A DNA stretch of 64,000 nucleotides, taken from CAVUCH01 sp963763095. GTDB taxonomy: Bacteria; Acidobacteriota; Vicinamibacteria; Vicinamibacterales; JAENWD01. Positions 10,401-17,552 of this stretch are shown here, in pieces (position 1 is the stretch's first letter; each line of letters opens with the position of its first letter). The stretch is from the NCBI GenBank assembly GCA_963763095.1, contig CAVXNR010000015.1:280142-344141 (forward strand), given 5' to 3'. The notes under the pieces are model-generated. The model was not told the DNA's origin, searched no databases, and saw only the letters and a list, made by a program, of their open reading frames with translations. Both the position numbers and the translations under genes were made by a program.

Positions 10401-11501
10401 GCCTATCGTGCGATTGCGCTCGGGCGGCAGGCCAGCTACGTCGGGGAGGAACAGGTGGGCTCGCTCGCGTACCTGATCGCGGCTGCCCCCCTGCGTGCGG
10501 GCGAGGAGCGCACCATCGTGACGGTGCCGCTTGCCCTTCGGCAGCAGGAGATCGAACGCGAGATCGACGCCCTCGACCGGCGCGTGCTGCTGGCGACCGT
10601 GTGCTTCATCCTGCTTGGCGCGGCCATCGGATACTCGATGGCCGAGCGCATCGCGGACCCTGTGAACCGGCTGACGCGCGCCACGCGCCGCATCGCGCGC
10701 GGTGATCTGGACGCCCGGATTGCTGTCGCGTCCGCCGACGAGTTCAAGAGGCTCGTGGATGCGTTCAACGGCATGGCTGCCGACCTGCAACGCCAGCGCG
10801 GCGAGCTCGAACGAACCAACCGGCTCGAGGCGTGGGCCGACATGGCCCGCCAGGTGGCGCACGACATCAAGAATCCGCTGACGCCGATCCAGCTCTCGGC
10901 CGAGCACCTCCGGCGCGTGCATCACGATCGCGGGGATCCGCTCTCGCCCGTCCTCGAGACCTGCGTCACGACCATCCTGTCGCAGGTACGGCTGCTGCGG
11001 CAGATTTCGGCCGAGTTTTCGAGCTTCGCCACCTCACCGGTGGTCAGGCTCGCACCGGCGCAGCTCAACGACATCGTCAGCGAAGTCGTCGCTCCGTATC
11101 GGGCCGCTCATCCAGGCGGCGTGAAGATCGAGACGACGCTCGCCGCCGGCCTGCCGCCAGTCCTGGTCGACCGGACGCTCCTCGCCCGCGCGCTCGTGAA
11201 CGTGGTGGAGAACGCCCTGCATGCGATGCCCTCGGGGGGACGTCTTGCCCTGGCGACGCACGTGATGGATCACGTCGTGGCGATCGACGTGGCCGATACG
11301 GGTGTGGGGATGGACGATGAGGCGCGCGCCCGGCTGTTCGAGCCCTACTTCTCGACGCGTGCCAGTGGAACGGGCCTGGGGCTCACCATCGCGAAGCGCA
11401 ACGTCGAATTGAACAACGGCACGATCGAGGTGGAGAGTGCCCCCGGGGCCGGCACGACGGTGCGGCTGCGATTTCCGGTGGCGGTGGCGGAAGGTGTCTG
11501 A
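7416..11501 (+). CDS. Giant NtrY-like sensor histidine kinase
   Basis: A membrane histidine kinase of up to 1361 aa, about twice the usual NtrY length. The N-terminal 1,050 residues hold an extracytoplasmic region, a cluster of membrane spans at about 290-570 (e.g. FALVVLACAMLVVAVPV), a second long periplasmic region, then spans near 840-910. A HAMP domain (ERIADPVNRLTRATRRIARG) leads to the H-box AHDIKNPLTPIQ with H1149, the N-box VVENALHAMP, G1 DTGVGMD, F-box FEPYFST and G2 GTGLGLTIAK. NPLTPIQLSAEHLRR is typical of NtrY. The start is uncertain: TTG 7416, ATG 7449 or ATG 7569, the last just before the first membrane span. There is no response regulator next to it, so its partner is elsewhere. 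Confidence 0.85.
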   Translation: MACLPGARPACMLRSRVAHEGQRPRADTPATAAGGRPRRPAEATAAAAVRRMLVRAVAGFVAAALTLLAGRAVEFARLGRSDRDAMARIASEVRGGIDRIAAELRATVHLAAVRPALLANAQSSPESTRTLFDIARSALGTAPVGRSAVTIYGSSGTPLAWSGRPSDVPAERMRGSPALFMAPGPIGPRLIYAEPLLNDATSPARIGSIAVERVLGVAEGGSTAAAGAITLPTSFVPVTLRGRYEGAGESPQLYRFLVPDPDGRALLDAQVDPAALAALRARYRRTAVAFALVVLACAMLVVAVPVEEWRRARVTWSELAIASSVLLALLITARALISAAVPEGWRWPDAGHGPAILPLLFRSPVDVFATGCLLLAMVALAADLLERRRLRARHRPAPAATPGVVLAFGGTHFAAGVVVAGILVAHHRLLERLVTHGPLSPVQFSLHPFEPQRLAFVLGVFAIHAATLWGATVTLRAAALTWRMSRRAWAARLGAAALWLLPVSVASLLWPPGQALVGHTPLLAAGIVAVIATALVRWVAPRYRHGSQVFRLLTSFLALVVPSLVFYPTLVALSHRATERVISDTLGPQALAHREQLQIQLRASLDQIDRLPRLAELVAAQVRVQGEPPATDAAFSVWSQTDLARLRLTSSVELYAADGTLVSRFALNLPAESAATEQWIESGCDWDRFGEPFAGSEDRVLLHAGRGLCGQDEPAAVARPQGAIVVHVMLDYATLPFLASSSIYGDLLQPGGEVRRDAHGSSVEFAMYGWGRTPVFPTEGSAWPISSDLLSSIYRAGYKPVWQVVYRGDRAYRVMFLNDRAGIYALGYPVPRLVDHLVALAEIVTLAGVAYVILLLVSGTLVALGGYRALTARGLLREIRGSFYRKLFLAFVAAAVVPVLALAVLTRAYVASELRDGIETQAGRTASVAKRVVESVISEQRRDSGGAPVFSDEVMVGVSRVINEDVNVFIGSRLVATSQRDLFASRRLPVRTPSEAYRAIALGRQASYVGEEQVGSLAYLIAAAPLRAGEERTIVTVPLALRQQEIEREIDALDRRVLLATVCFILLGAAIGYSMAERIADPVNRLTRATRRIARGDLDARIAVASADEFKRLVDAFNGMAADLQRQRGELERTNRLEAWADMARQVAHDIKNPLTPIQLSAEHLRRVHHDRGDPLSPVLETCVTTILSQVRLLRQISAEFSSFATSPVVRLAPAQLNDIVSEVVAPYRAAHPGGVKIETTLAAGLPPVLVDRTLLARALVNVVENALHAMPSGGRLALATHVMDHVVAIDVADTGVGMDDEARARLFEPYFSTRASGTGLGLTIAKRNVELNNGTIEVESAPGAGTTVRLRFPVAVAEGV

Positions 11502-11516
11502 GCGAGGGGGGGCGCC

Positions 11517-12338
11517 TCAACCTCCGGTTGAACCAATCGGGGGCTCCATCGGCGACTCGATCGGCGGCCTGCGACGCAGCTTCGTCCACGCCTGGCCGAT
11601 GAACGCAGACAACAGGTAGCCGTACGCGAGGGCGACGAGCATCCACTGCGGGTGGGTGACGAGCAGCGCGATGAACGCCGCGAACAGGATGAGCACGCGG
11701 AACGGCCGCCGCGTGCGGGATCCGATCGCCTTGAAGCTGCGGAACCGGATCGTGCTCACCATGAGCAGTGCGGGCACGATGACCATCGCGAGCGCAGGCA
11801 GGGCCTCCTGCGGATCGTGGAGCCCCGACGGATAGAGGAACACGGTGGCTGCCGGAATTCCGGCGGCGGCGGGGCTGGGCATGCCAACGAAGTATCGCTT
11901 GTCCCCAGTGGGCGCCTGGATATTGAACCGCGCGAGCCGGAGCGCGGCGGCGGTGACGAACAGGAACGCCGCACCCCACCCCAGGCGCCCGAGCGACGCC
12001 AGACCCCATTGGAACGACAGGATCGCTGGCGCCATGCCGAACGAGATCACGTCGGCGAGCGAGTCGAACTGCAGGCCGAACTCGCTGGTGCTGCCCATCA
12101 TCCGTGCAATACGGCCGTCGAGCATGTCGAGCACGATCGCGATGCCGATGAACGGCGCGGCCTTCTCGTACTCGCCACGCATCGCGTAGATCACGCATGC
12201 GTAGCCGCAGAACAGGTTGCCCAGCGTGAAGAGGCTCGGCAGGATGTAGACGCCGCGCCGGAAGCGGCGCTGCTCGAGATCGCTGCGGCGGCGCAGCGGA
12301 TTGCGCAGCCGGCGGCGGAACGGGGATTGGGACGCCAT
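11517..12338 (-). CDS. pssA: CDP-diacylglycerol-serine O-phosphatidyltransferase
   Basis: Makes phosphatidylserine from CDP-diacylglycerol and serine in the membrane. The CDP-alcohol phosphotransferase signature is complete: D71, D74-G75, A78-R79, G88, D92 and D96 (LDMLDGRIARMMGSTSEF onward). Several transmembrane helices surround it, and the N-terminus is basic. The 273-aa length fits the short, integral-membrane PssA class. It follows psd with a single base between stop and start, so the two consecutive steps of phosphatidylethanolamine synthesis are co-expressed. Confidence 0.95.
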   Translation of the reverse strand: MASQSPFRRRLRNPLRRRSDLEQRRFRRGVYILPSLFTLGNLFCGYACVIYAMRGEYEKAAPFIGIAIVLDMLDGRIARMMGSTSEFGLQFDSLADVISFGMAPAILSFQWGLASLGRLGWGAAFLFVTAAALRLARFNIQAPTGDKRYFVGMPSPAAAGIPAATVFLYPSGLHDPQEALPALAMVIVPALLMVSTIRFRSFKAIGSRTRRPFRVLILFAAFIALLVTHPQWMLVALAYGYLLSAFIGQAWTKLRRRPPIESPMEPPIGSTGG

Positions 12339-12339
12339 G

Positions 12340-12984
12340 TCAGCTGACCGGTGGCGCGGACGGCAGGGTGGCGAGCACGGTCACCCCAGCCTGCACACGG
12401 TCGCCAACCGTGACGCGGAGGGTGGAACCGGGGGGCACGTAGAGATCGATGCGCGACCCGAATTTCATCACGCCAAAGCGCTGCCCCGCACGCAGGTCGG
12501 CCCCCGCCTGCACACGGCACACGATCCGCCGCGCCAAGATGCCGACAACCTGGCGGCATACCACCGTCTGGCCCTCGTGGTCGATCCAGACCTCGTTGCG
12601 CTCGTTGTCCGTCGCTGCCTCGCGGCGGTAGGCCGGCAGAAACTTGCCGGGCCGATACTCCACCTTCGTCACCCGCCCGGAAATCGGCGCACGGTTCACA
12701 TGGACGTCCATGGGCGACAGAAAGATGCTGATCTGGCGCCAGGGTCCAGGGGGAGCAGCATCGGCGAGGGCATCACCAGCAATCACCACCCGCCCATCTG
12801 CCGGCGAGATCACGTCCGCCGCCGCGCCGTCCGACTGCCGCTCGGGGTCACGAAAGAAATAGAGGAAGAAGAGCCCCAGCACGGCCAGAGGCACGGCCCA
12901 GAGTGGAGCGCCAAGCGACGCGACCAGCACGGCGGGCAGGAAGGCCCCAAGGATGAACGGCCACCCGGCCGGGTCGATTCGCAT
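12340..12984 (-). CDS. psd: Phosphatidylserine decarboxylase proenzyme, short type
   Basis: Decarboxylates phosphatidylserine to phosphatidylethanolamine. At 214 aa it belongs to the short PSD-A class. Two N-terminal hydrophobic stretches are followed by FFRDPER and SPADGRVV, both family hallmarks, then FLSPMDVHVNRAP. The self-cleavage site that yields the pyruvoyl group is Gly176-Ser177 in VMKFGSRIDLYVP. pssA begins 1 bp after its stop. Confidence 0.95.
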   Translation of the reverse strand: MRIDPAGWPFILGAFLPAVLVASLGAPLWAVPLAVLGLFFLYFFRDPERQSDGAAADVISPADGRVVIAGDALADAAPPGPWRQISIFLSPMDVHVNRAPISGRVTKVEYRPGKFLPAYRREAATDNERNEVWIDHEGQTVVCRQVVGILARRIVCRVQAGADLRAGQRFGVMKFGSRIDLYVPPGSTLRVTVGDRVQAGVTVLATLPSAPPVS

Positions 12985-13045
12985 GGCGGCTATTCTATCC
13001 GGCAGCCTGCCCGGCGCGGTGCAGACCTAGACCACCAGCCCGTGC

Positions 13046-13086
13046 TGAGGAGGAAGGACCGGCGTGTGCCCGGGCCTTCCTCCTCA
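13046..13086 (-). terminator. Strong hairpin between ydcH and psd
   Basis: A 12-bp perfect stem (TGAGGAGGAAGG with its complement) is extended by four more pairs beyond one mismatch, with a 7-base loop. It lies downstream of ydcH and upstream of psd, both minus strand. There is no T-run after the stem, so Rho-independent termination is only probable. It could also be a processing site or attenuator. Confidence 0.5.
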
Positions 13087-13122
13087 ACAAGATGCTGCCG
13101 GCGACAACCGGTGCGGCGGCCT

Positions 13123-13347
13123 TCAGGACGAGCGGCGGCGTCGCAACTTGTCCTCCATCTGATCCTTCAGATGGAGCTTCTGCTTCTTTAACTGGATTTC
13201 TTCGAGCTGTTCGGATTCAGACAAGAACGGGCGGGCCGAAAGTTCGTGCAGGCGATCGTCGAGCTCGTGGTGCTTGACGGCGATCTCGCGAAACTCCTGG
13301 TCGGATTGCAACAGGAGCTCGCGAAGCTCGTGTGTGTCAACAGACAT
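13123..13347 (-). CDS. YdcH/DUF465 family small coiled-coil protein
   Basis: A 74-aa, highly charged, helical protein: MSVDTHELRELLLQSDQEF, then a heptad-like middle ending LKKQKLHLKDQMEDKLRRRR. The 'L..eH..Ld..i..l' spacing and the LKKxKLxLKDxM end are those of the DUF465/YdcH family, whose biochemical role is not established. The start at 13347 is fixed by AAGGAGG five bases upstream; the frame is open further, to 13509, but without family similarity. It stands alone between two hairpins. Confidence 0.85.
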   Translation of the reverse strand: MSVDTHELRELLLQSDQEFREIAVKHHELDDRLHELSARPFLSESEQLEEIQLKKQKLHLKDQMEDKLRRRRSS

Positions 13348-13488
13348 GCACGCCTCCTTACAGCGAGGGCCCCGAGCCCGTGGTCGGCGGAGGTGACAGG
13401 CCGTCCGCACCACGGTCGAGGGCCAGACCGGGCTGATGCGACAGAGCAGGGCCCATCGACTCCTGCCCTCATTCGAGCGAACGGTAAC

Positions 13489-13505
13489 ACACCCCCGTGG
13501 GGTGT
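13489..13505 (-). terminator. Hairpin directly after rimI
   Basis: A 7-bp stem, ACACCCC/GGGGTGT, with a 3-base loop begins right after the rimI stop codon on the minus strand. The T-run after it is poor (GTTACCGTT). It is a plausible but weak terminator for tsaB-rimI. Confidence 0.35.
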
Positions 13506-14006
13506 TCAAGGACCCGGATTCTCGAGCATTTCGCCGCCCTCACGGTGCCGAATCGCCTCCTCGCGCCAGAGAACCAGCGCGTCTTCGGTTGGATCGGTGT
13601 AGTAGTCGCGACGCACGCCGGCGACCCGGAATCCGAATCGCTCGTACAGCCGCCGCGCATCGTCGTTCGAGCGCCGCACTTCGAGCGTGGCCCGCGAGGC
13701 GCCGACGGCGCGACCCTCTTCGAGTACGTGCGTCAGGAGCGCCGATCCGAGCCCCTGCCCCCGGAGCTCCGGGCGCACGGCGATGTTATTGATGTGGATC
13801 TCGTCGAGGATGAACCAGGCTGCGCAGTAGCCGGCAACGGGACGGCTGGCAGTCCGCAGGAGGAACATGCGGCTCGTATCCCGATTGAGAAATTCGGACT
13901 CGTACATGGCACGCGTCCATGGACGCGTGAAAGAGAGCACGTCCACGTCGAGCACGCCGTCGAGGTCGGCGGCGTCTCTCAGCGGTTCGATGATCCACTC
14001 GACCAT
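13506..14006 (-). CDS. rimI: Ribosomal protein S18-alanine N-acetyltransferase
   Basis: A 166-aa GNAT acetyltransferase. The acetyl-CoA loop is RPELRGQGLGSALL, preceded by the RimI-typical HINNIAV and followed by ATLEVRRSNDDARRLYERFGF, the conserved end of RimI. ATG 14006 has GAGG six bases upstream and lies 7 bp after the tsaB stop. The tsaB-rimI pairing is common in bacteria and supports the assignment. The C-terminus is about 15 residues longer than in E. coli. Confidence 0.92.
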   Translation of the reverse strand: MVEWIIEPLRDAADLDGVLDVDVLSFTRPWTRAMYESEFLNRDTSRMFLLRTASRPVAGYCAAWFILDEIHINNIAVRPELRGQGLGSALLTHVLEEGRAVGASRATLEVRRSNDDARRLYERFGFRVAGVRRDYYTDPTEDALVLWREEAIRHREGGEMLENPGP

Positions 14007-14013
14007 GCGCGCC

Positions 14014-14751
14014 TCACGCTTCCGGCGAGGGTGCCGTGCGGGCGCGGTCACGTGCCAGCTCCGCGTCTGGACGGCGCACGTACAGCGGGCGCAGCCCGTG
14101 GGGTGGCGCCGCGTGGCCACGCGCCGCCGCCGCTTCGGCGAGATCCGCGATCACACCCGCCAGCACCGGCACCTGCGGAACCGTCCGTCCGAGATTGCCA
14201 AGCGCGGCGGCGATCGTGTCCTGGTAGCGCACCGCTCCTCCGCCGGCAAACAGGACGCGCCGCCCGCTCATGGCGGCCGACCACCGGGCGAGCGTAGCCT
14301 CCGGTGAGGCGACAGCCGGCGCCTCGATGCATGCGAGCCGTCCGTCGGCGCCCGCCTCGAACAGCGACGTGAACACCTCGCCGCGGGCGGCGTCCATCCA
14401 GGCCGCGAGCAGCGGAACGTCGGCCGCTTCGGCGTCGGCGCGGACCGCGTGCGCGATCGCCTCGAGCGCCGAGATGCCGACCACCGGCCGCCCGTACGCA
14501 AAGGCCAGGCCCTGGATGGTTGCGATACCGATGCGGAGGCCGGTGAAGGCGCCCGGCCCCGAGGCTACTGCGTACAGCGACACGTCGCCGAGCGGCACGC
14601 GACAGACGCGCAGCAGATCGAGGATCTCGCCCGGCAGCCGGCGCGCATGCGGCACGTCGGCGCAGCCCACGTGCTCCCCGAGGAGCGCCCCGGCCCGGCG
14701 CAGGGCAACGCTGCCCGCGTGTGTGCTGGTATCGAGCGCGAGGATGGTCAC
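14014..14751 (-). CDS. tsaB: tRNA threonylcarbamoyladenosine biosynthesis protein TsaB
   Basis: Non-catalytic ASKHA-fold partner of TsaD in making t6A37 of tRNA. The start ILALDTSTHAGSVAL and the stretch SGPGAFTGLRIGIATIQGLA are diagnostic. GTG 14751 gives a 245-aa protein; a GTG at 14781 would add ten residues without similarity. A possible minus-strand promoter TTGACT-N17-TACAAC (14789-14761) would start transcription only a few bases before 14751, which would make the message nearly leaderless. Confidence 0.93.
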   Translation of the reverse strand: MTILALDTSTHAGSVALRRAGALLGEHVGCADVPHARRLPGEILDLLRVCRVPLGDVSLYAVASGPGAFTGLRIGIATIQGLAFAYGRPVVGISALEAIAHAVRADAEAADVPLLAAWMDAARGEVFTSLFEAGADGRLACIEAPAVASPEATLARWSAAMSGRRVLFAGGGAVRYQDTIAAALGNLGRTVPQVPVLAGVIADLAEAAAARGHAAPPHGLRPLYVRRPDAELARDRARTAPSPEA

Positions 14752-14804
14752 GTCCGGTCCGTTGTAGACCGCGTTTCGCACAAAGTCAACGCAGGCGCAC
14801 GGAC

Positions 14805-14813
14805 TGCTATACT
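14805..14813 (+). promoter_or_regulatory. Extended -10 element upstream of mutS
   Basis: TG-C-TATACT at 14805-14813 is an extended -10 with five of six bases of TATAAT. No clear -35 is seen at the right distance. Transcription would start near 14820, about 70 nt before the mutS ATG. Confidence 0.4.
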
Positions 14814-14891
14814 TCCCCGACGCCCGCCCTGATTGCGCCTGCCGGCACCCGGCCTCGGGCCGGGCCGGTCTTCACGCGACGAAACACTCGA

Positions 14892-17549
14892 ATGGCGGTA
14901 CCCCCCGAAACCGGCGTGTCCACGGGCGCGCGTGCAACCGCGTCCCCGACGCCCGCGATGCGCCAGTACCAGGATGCGAAGCGCCAATATCCCGGCGCCA
15001 TCGTCTTCTTCCGGATGGGCGACTTCTACGAAATGTTCTACGAGGACGCGCTGGTCGCGTCGCGGGCGCTCGAGCTTACGCTGACCTCTCGGTCGAAGGA
15101 CGCGTCGGGCGGAGCCATCCCGATGTGCGGCCTCCCCTATCACGCGCTGGATACGTACCTGCCGAGGCTCGTCCGGAAGGGCTACCGCGTCGCGATCTGT
15201 GAGCAGGTGGAGGACCCGCGCCGGGCGAAGGGGATCGTGAAGCGCGAGGTCGTCCGGGTGTTCTCGCCCGGCACGCTCCTCGACGCCGGCTACCTCGAGG
15301 CACGCGAGCCATCCTTCCTGCTGGCCATCGCGCCCGGCGCCGACCGCACCGGCGTGGCTCTGCTCGATTTGTCCACCGGCGAGTTCACCACGACGGAGTA
15401 CGTCGGCGCGGATCGGTGGCAGGCGCTGAATGATGAGCTGTCAGTGCTGCGGCCGCGCGAGATCGTCGCGCCCGCCGACGCGCCGCTCGGCGAGCATCTC
15501 TCCGCCATCGCACAGGCCTCGCTGCCAGTGACCGGCCTCGAGCCGTGGCACTTCGAGCTCGAGAGCGCGCGCCGCACGCTGGTCGATCAACTGCGCACCC
15601 GCGGACTCGAAGGGTTCGGTCTCGACACGCACGATGCCGCGGTGTGCGCGGCGGGGGCCCTCGTCCACTACCTGCGCGACACGCAGAAGGCCGATCTCGC
15701 GCACGTCCGCGCCATCACCTACAAGCAGACGTCCGAGGCCCTGCTGATTGACCCGGTCACGCTCGAGCACCTCGAAGTGGTCGAATCCGCCGGCCGCACC
15801 CGCGCCGGCTCTCTGCTCGACGCGCTCGACCGCACGATGACGCCGATGGGCGGGCGGCTCCTTCGATCGTGGCTCCTGCGGCCGCTGGTCGCCATCGAGC
15901 CGATTCGCGACCGTCTTGACGCGGTTGAAGAACTCGCGTTCCACACGACCGAGCGCGGCAAGTTCCGCGAGGCCCTGAAGGCGGTGCTCGACCTCGAGCG
16001 CCTGGTGGCGCGCGCCGCGCTGGGTGTCGCTGGCCCTCGCGATCTGATCGGCCTGAAGACCTCCCTCTACGCGATGCCGCGCGTGCGCGTCGTGCTCGGC
16101 GAGCTCCAGGCGCCCCTCGTCCGCAGCCTCCTGGCGGAGCTCGATGACCTGGTCGATCTGCGTGACGCTATCGAGCGCACGATCGTGGACGACCCGCCGG
16201 CGCTCGCCCGTGACGGCGGCGCGGTCCGCGACGGGGTGGATGCGGAGCTCGACGAGCTGCGGACGATCAGCCGTTCGGGCAAGCAGGTGATCGCGGAGCT
16301 CGAAGAGCGCGAGCGCGTGCGGACGGGGATCTCCTCGCTCAAGGTCCGCTTCAATCGCGTGTTCGGGTACTACATCGAGATCTCCAAATCGAACCTGCAC
16401 GCCGTCCCCGCCGACTACATGCGCAAGCAGACCATCGCGGGCGGCGAGCGGTTCGTCACGCCGGCCCTGAAGGAGCACGAAGAGAAGGTGCTCGGCGCCG
16501 ACGAACGCATTGCGGAGCACGAGCTCGCCATCTTCGAGCGGCTCCGGGCACGAGTCGCGGCCGACGCCCCGCGGGTGCAGGACACGGCGCGGGCGATCGC
16601 GACACTCGATACGCTGGCCGGCCTCGCAGACACCGCGACAATCTGCAACTACACCAAGCCCCACGTGCACGATGGTGACGAGATGCTCGTGGTCGATGGC
16701 CGGCATCCTGTGGTCGAACGGCACGTCCGCGATGCCTTCGTGCCGAACGACATCACGTTGAACGGCACGACGCACCAGCTGGTCGTCCTCACCGGCCCGA
16801 ACATGGGCGGCAAGTCCACGTATCTGCGCCAGACCGCGCTCATGTGCCTGCTGGCGCAGGCCGGATCGTTCGTGCCGGCACGCTCGGCGAAGCTGCCGGC
16901 GGTCGACCGGATCTTCGCCCGAGTAGGCGCGTCCGACAACATCGCGCGGGGGCAATCCACGTTCATGGTGGAGATGCAGGAGACGGCCAGCATCCTCCAC
17001 CTGGCCACTTCACGGAGCCTCGTCGTGCTCGACGAGATCGGCCGCGGCACCGCGACCTTCGATGGCCTCAGCATCGCGTGGGCGGTGGCCGAGTACCTGG
17101 CGACCAACGCGCGTGCACGGCCGAAGACGCTCTTTGCCACGCACTATCACGAGCTCACCGACCTCGCCGACGCACTGCCGGGCATCGTCAACTATCACGT
17201 GGCCGCGCGGGAATGGCACGACGAGATCGTGTTCCTGCGGAAGATCGTCCCGGGACGCTCGGATCGCAGCTATGGGATCCAGGTCGCCCGGCTGGCGGGG
17301 TTGCCGGCCGCGGTGGTCACGCGCGCGCGCGAGATTCTGACCGCGCTCGAGCAGGACGAGCTCGCGAGGGGCGGCCGCCCGTCGGTGACGCCGACGAGAG
17401 ATGGGCCGCAGCAGCAGCTGGGGCTGTTTCAGTTCGCGCCTGCCACGGACCACCTTGCGGAGCGCCTGCGCGCCATCGATACGGATCGCCTCACGCCGCT
17501 CGAGGCCCTGACCTTGCTCGCCGAACTGAAGAAGGACGCAGGGGCCTGA
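14892..17549 (+). CDS. mutS: DNA mismatch repair protein MutS
   Basis: Mismatch-recognition ATPase, 885 aa. The N-terminal mismatch-binding domain has FFRMGDFYEMF with the Phe-x-Glu wedge. The ATPase core has Walker A GPNMGGKST (635-643), Walker B and signature VLDEIGRGTATFDG, and the C-loop FATHYHELTDLAD. GLPYHALDTYLPRLVRKGY and FGYYIEISKSN are also family-conserved. The frame is open back to 14721, but ATG 14892 (MAVPPETG) fits the family and lies behind the extended -10. The next gene starts 3 bp after its stop, so the two are probably one transcript. Confidence 0.97.
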   Translation: MAVPPETGVSTGARATASPTPAMRQYQDAKRQYPGAIVFFRMGDFYEMFYEDALVASRALELTLTSRSKDASGGAIPMCGLPYHALDTYLPRLVRKGYRVAICEQVEDPRRAKGIVKREVVRVFSPGTLLDAGYLEAREPSFLLAIAPGADRTGVALLDLSTGEFTTTEYVGADRWQALNDELSVLRPREIVAPADAPLGEHLSAIAQASLPVTGLEPWHFELESARRTLVDQLRTRGLEGFGLDTHDAAVCAAGALVHYLRDTQKADLAHVRAITYKQTSEALLIDPVTLEHLEVVESAGRTRAGSLLDALDRTMTPMGGRLLRSWLLRPLVAIEPIRDRLDAVEELAFHTTERGKFREALKAVLDLERLVARAALGVAGPRDLIGLKTSLYAMPRVRVVLGELQAPLVRSLLAELDDLVDLRDAIERTIVDDPPALARDGGAVRDGVDAELDELRTISRSGKQVIAELEERERVRTGISSLKVRFNRVFGYYIEISKSNLHAVPADYMRKQTIAGGERFVTPALKEHEEKVLGADERIAEHELAIFERLRARVAADAPRVQDTARAIATLDTLAGLADTATICNYTKPHVHDGDEMLVVDGRHPVVERHVRDAFVPNDITLNGTTHQLVVLTGPNMGGKSTYLRQTALMCLLAQAGSFVPARSAKLPAVDRIFARVGASDNIARGQSTFMVEMQETASILHLATSRSLVVLDEIGRGTATFDGLSIAWAVAEYLATNARARPKTLFATHYHELTDLADALPGIVNYHVAAREWHDEIVFLRKIVPGRSDRSYGIQVARLAGLPAAVVTRAREILTALEQDELARGGRPSVTPTRDGPQQQLGLFQFAPATDHLAERLRAIDTDRLTPLEALTLLAELKKDAGA

Positions 17550-17552
17550 GCC

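Noticed and set aside
15441..17000. 519-codon minus-strand frame inside mutS
   Set aside because: Shadow of mutS; His/Arg-rich composition and no motif.
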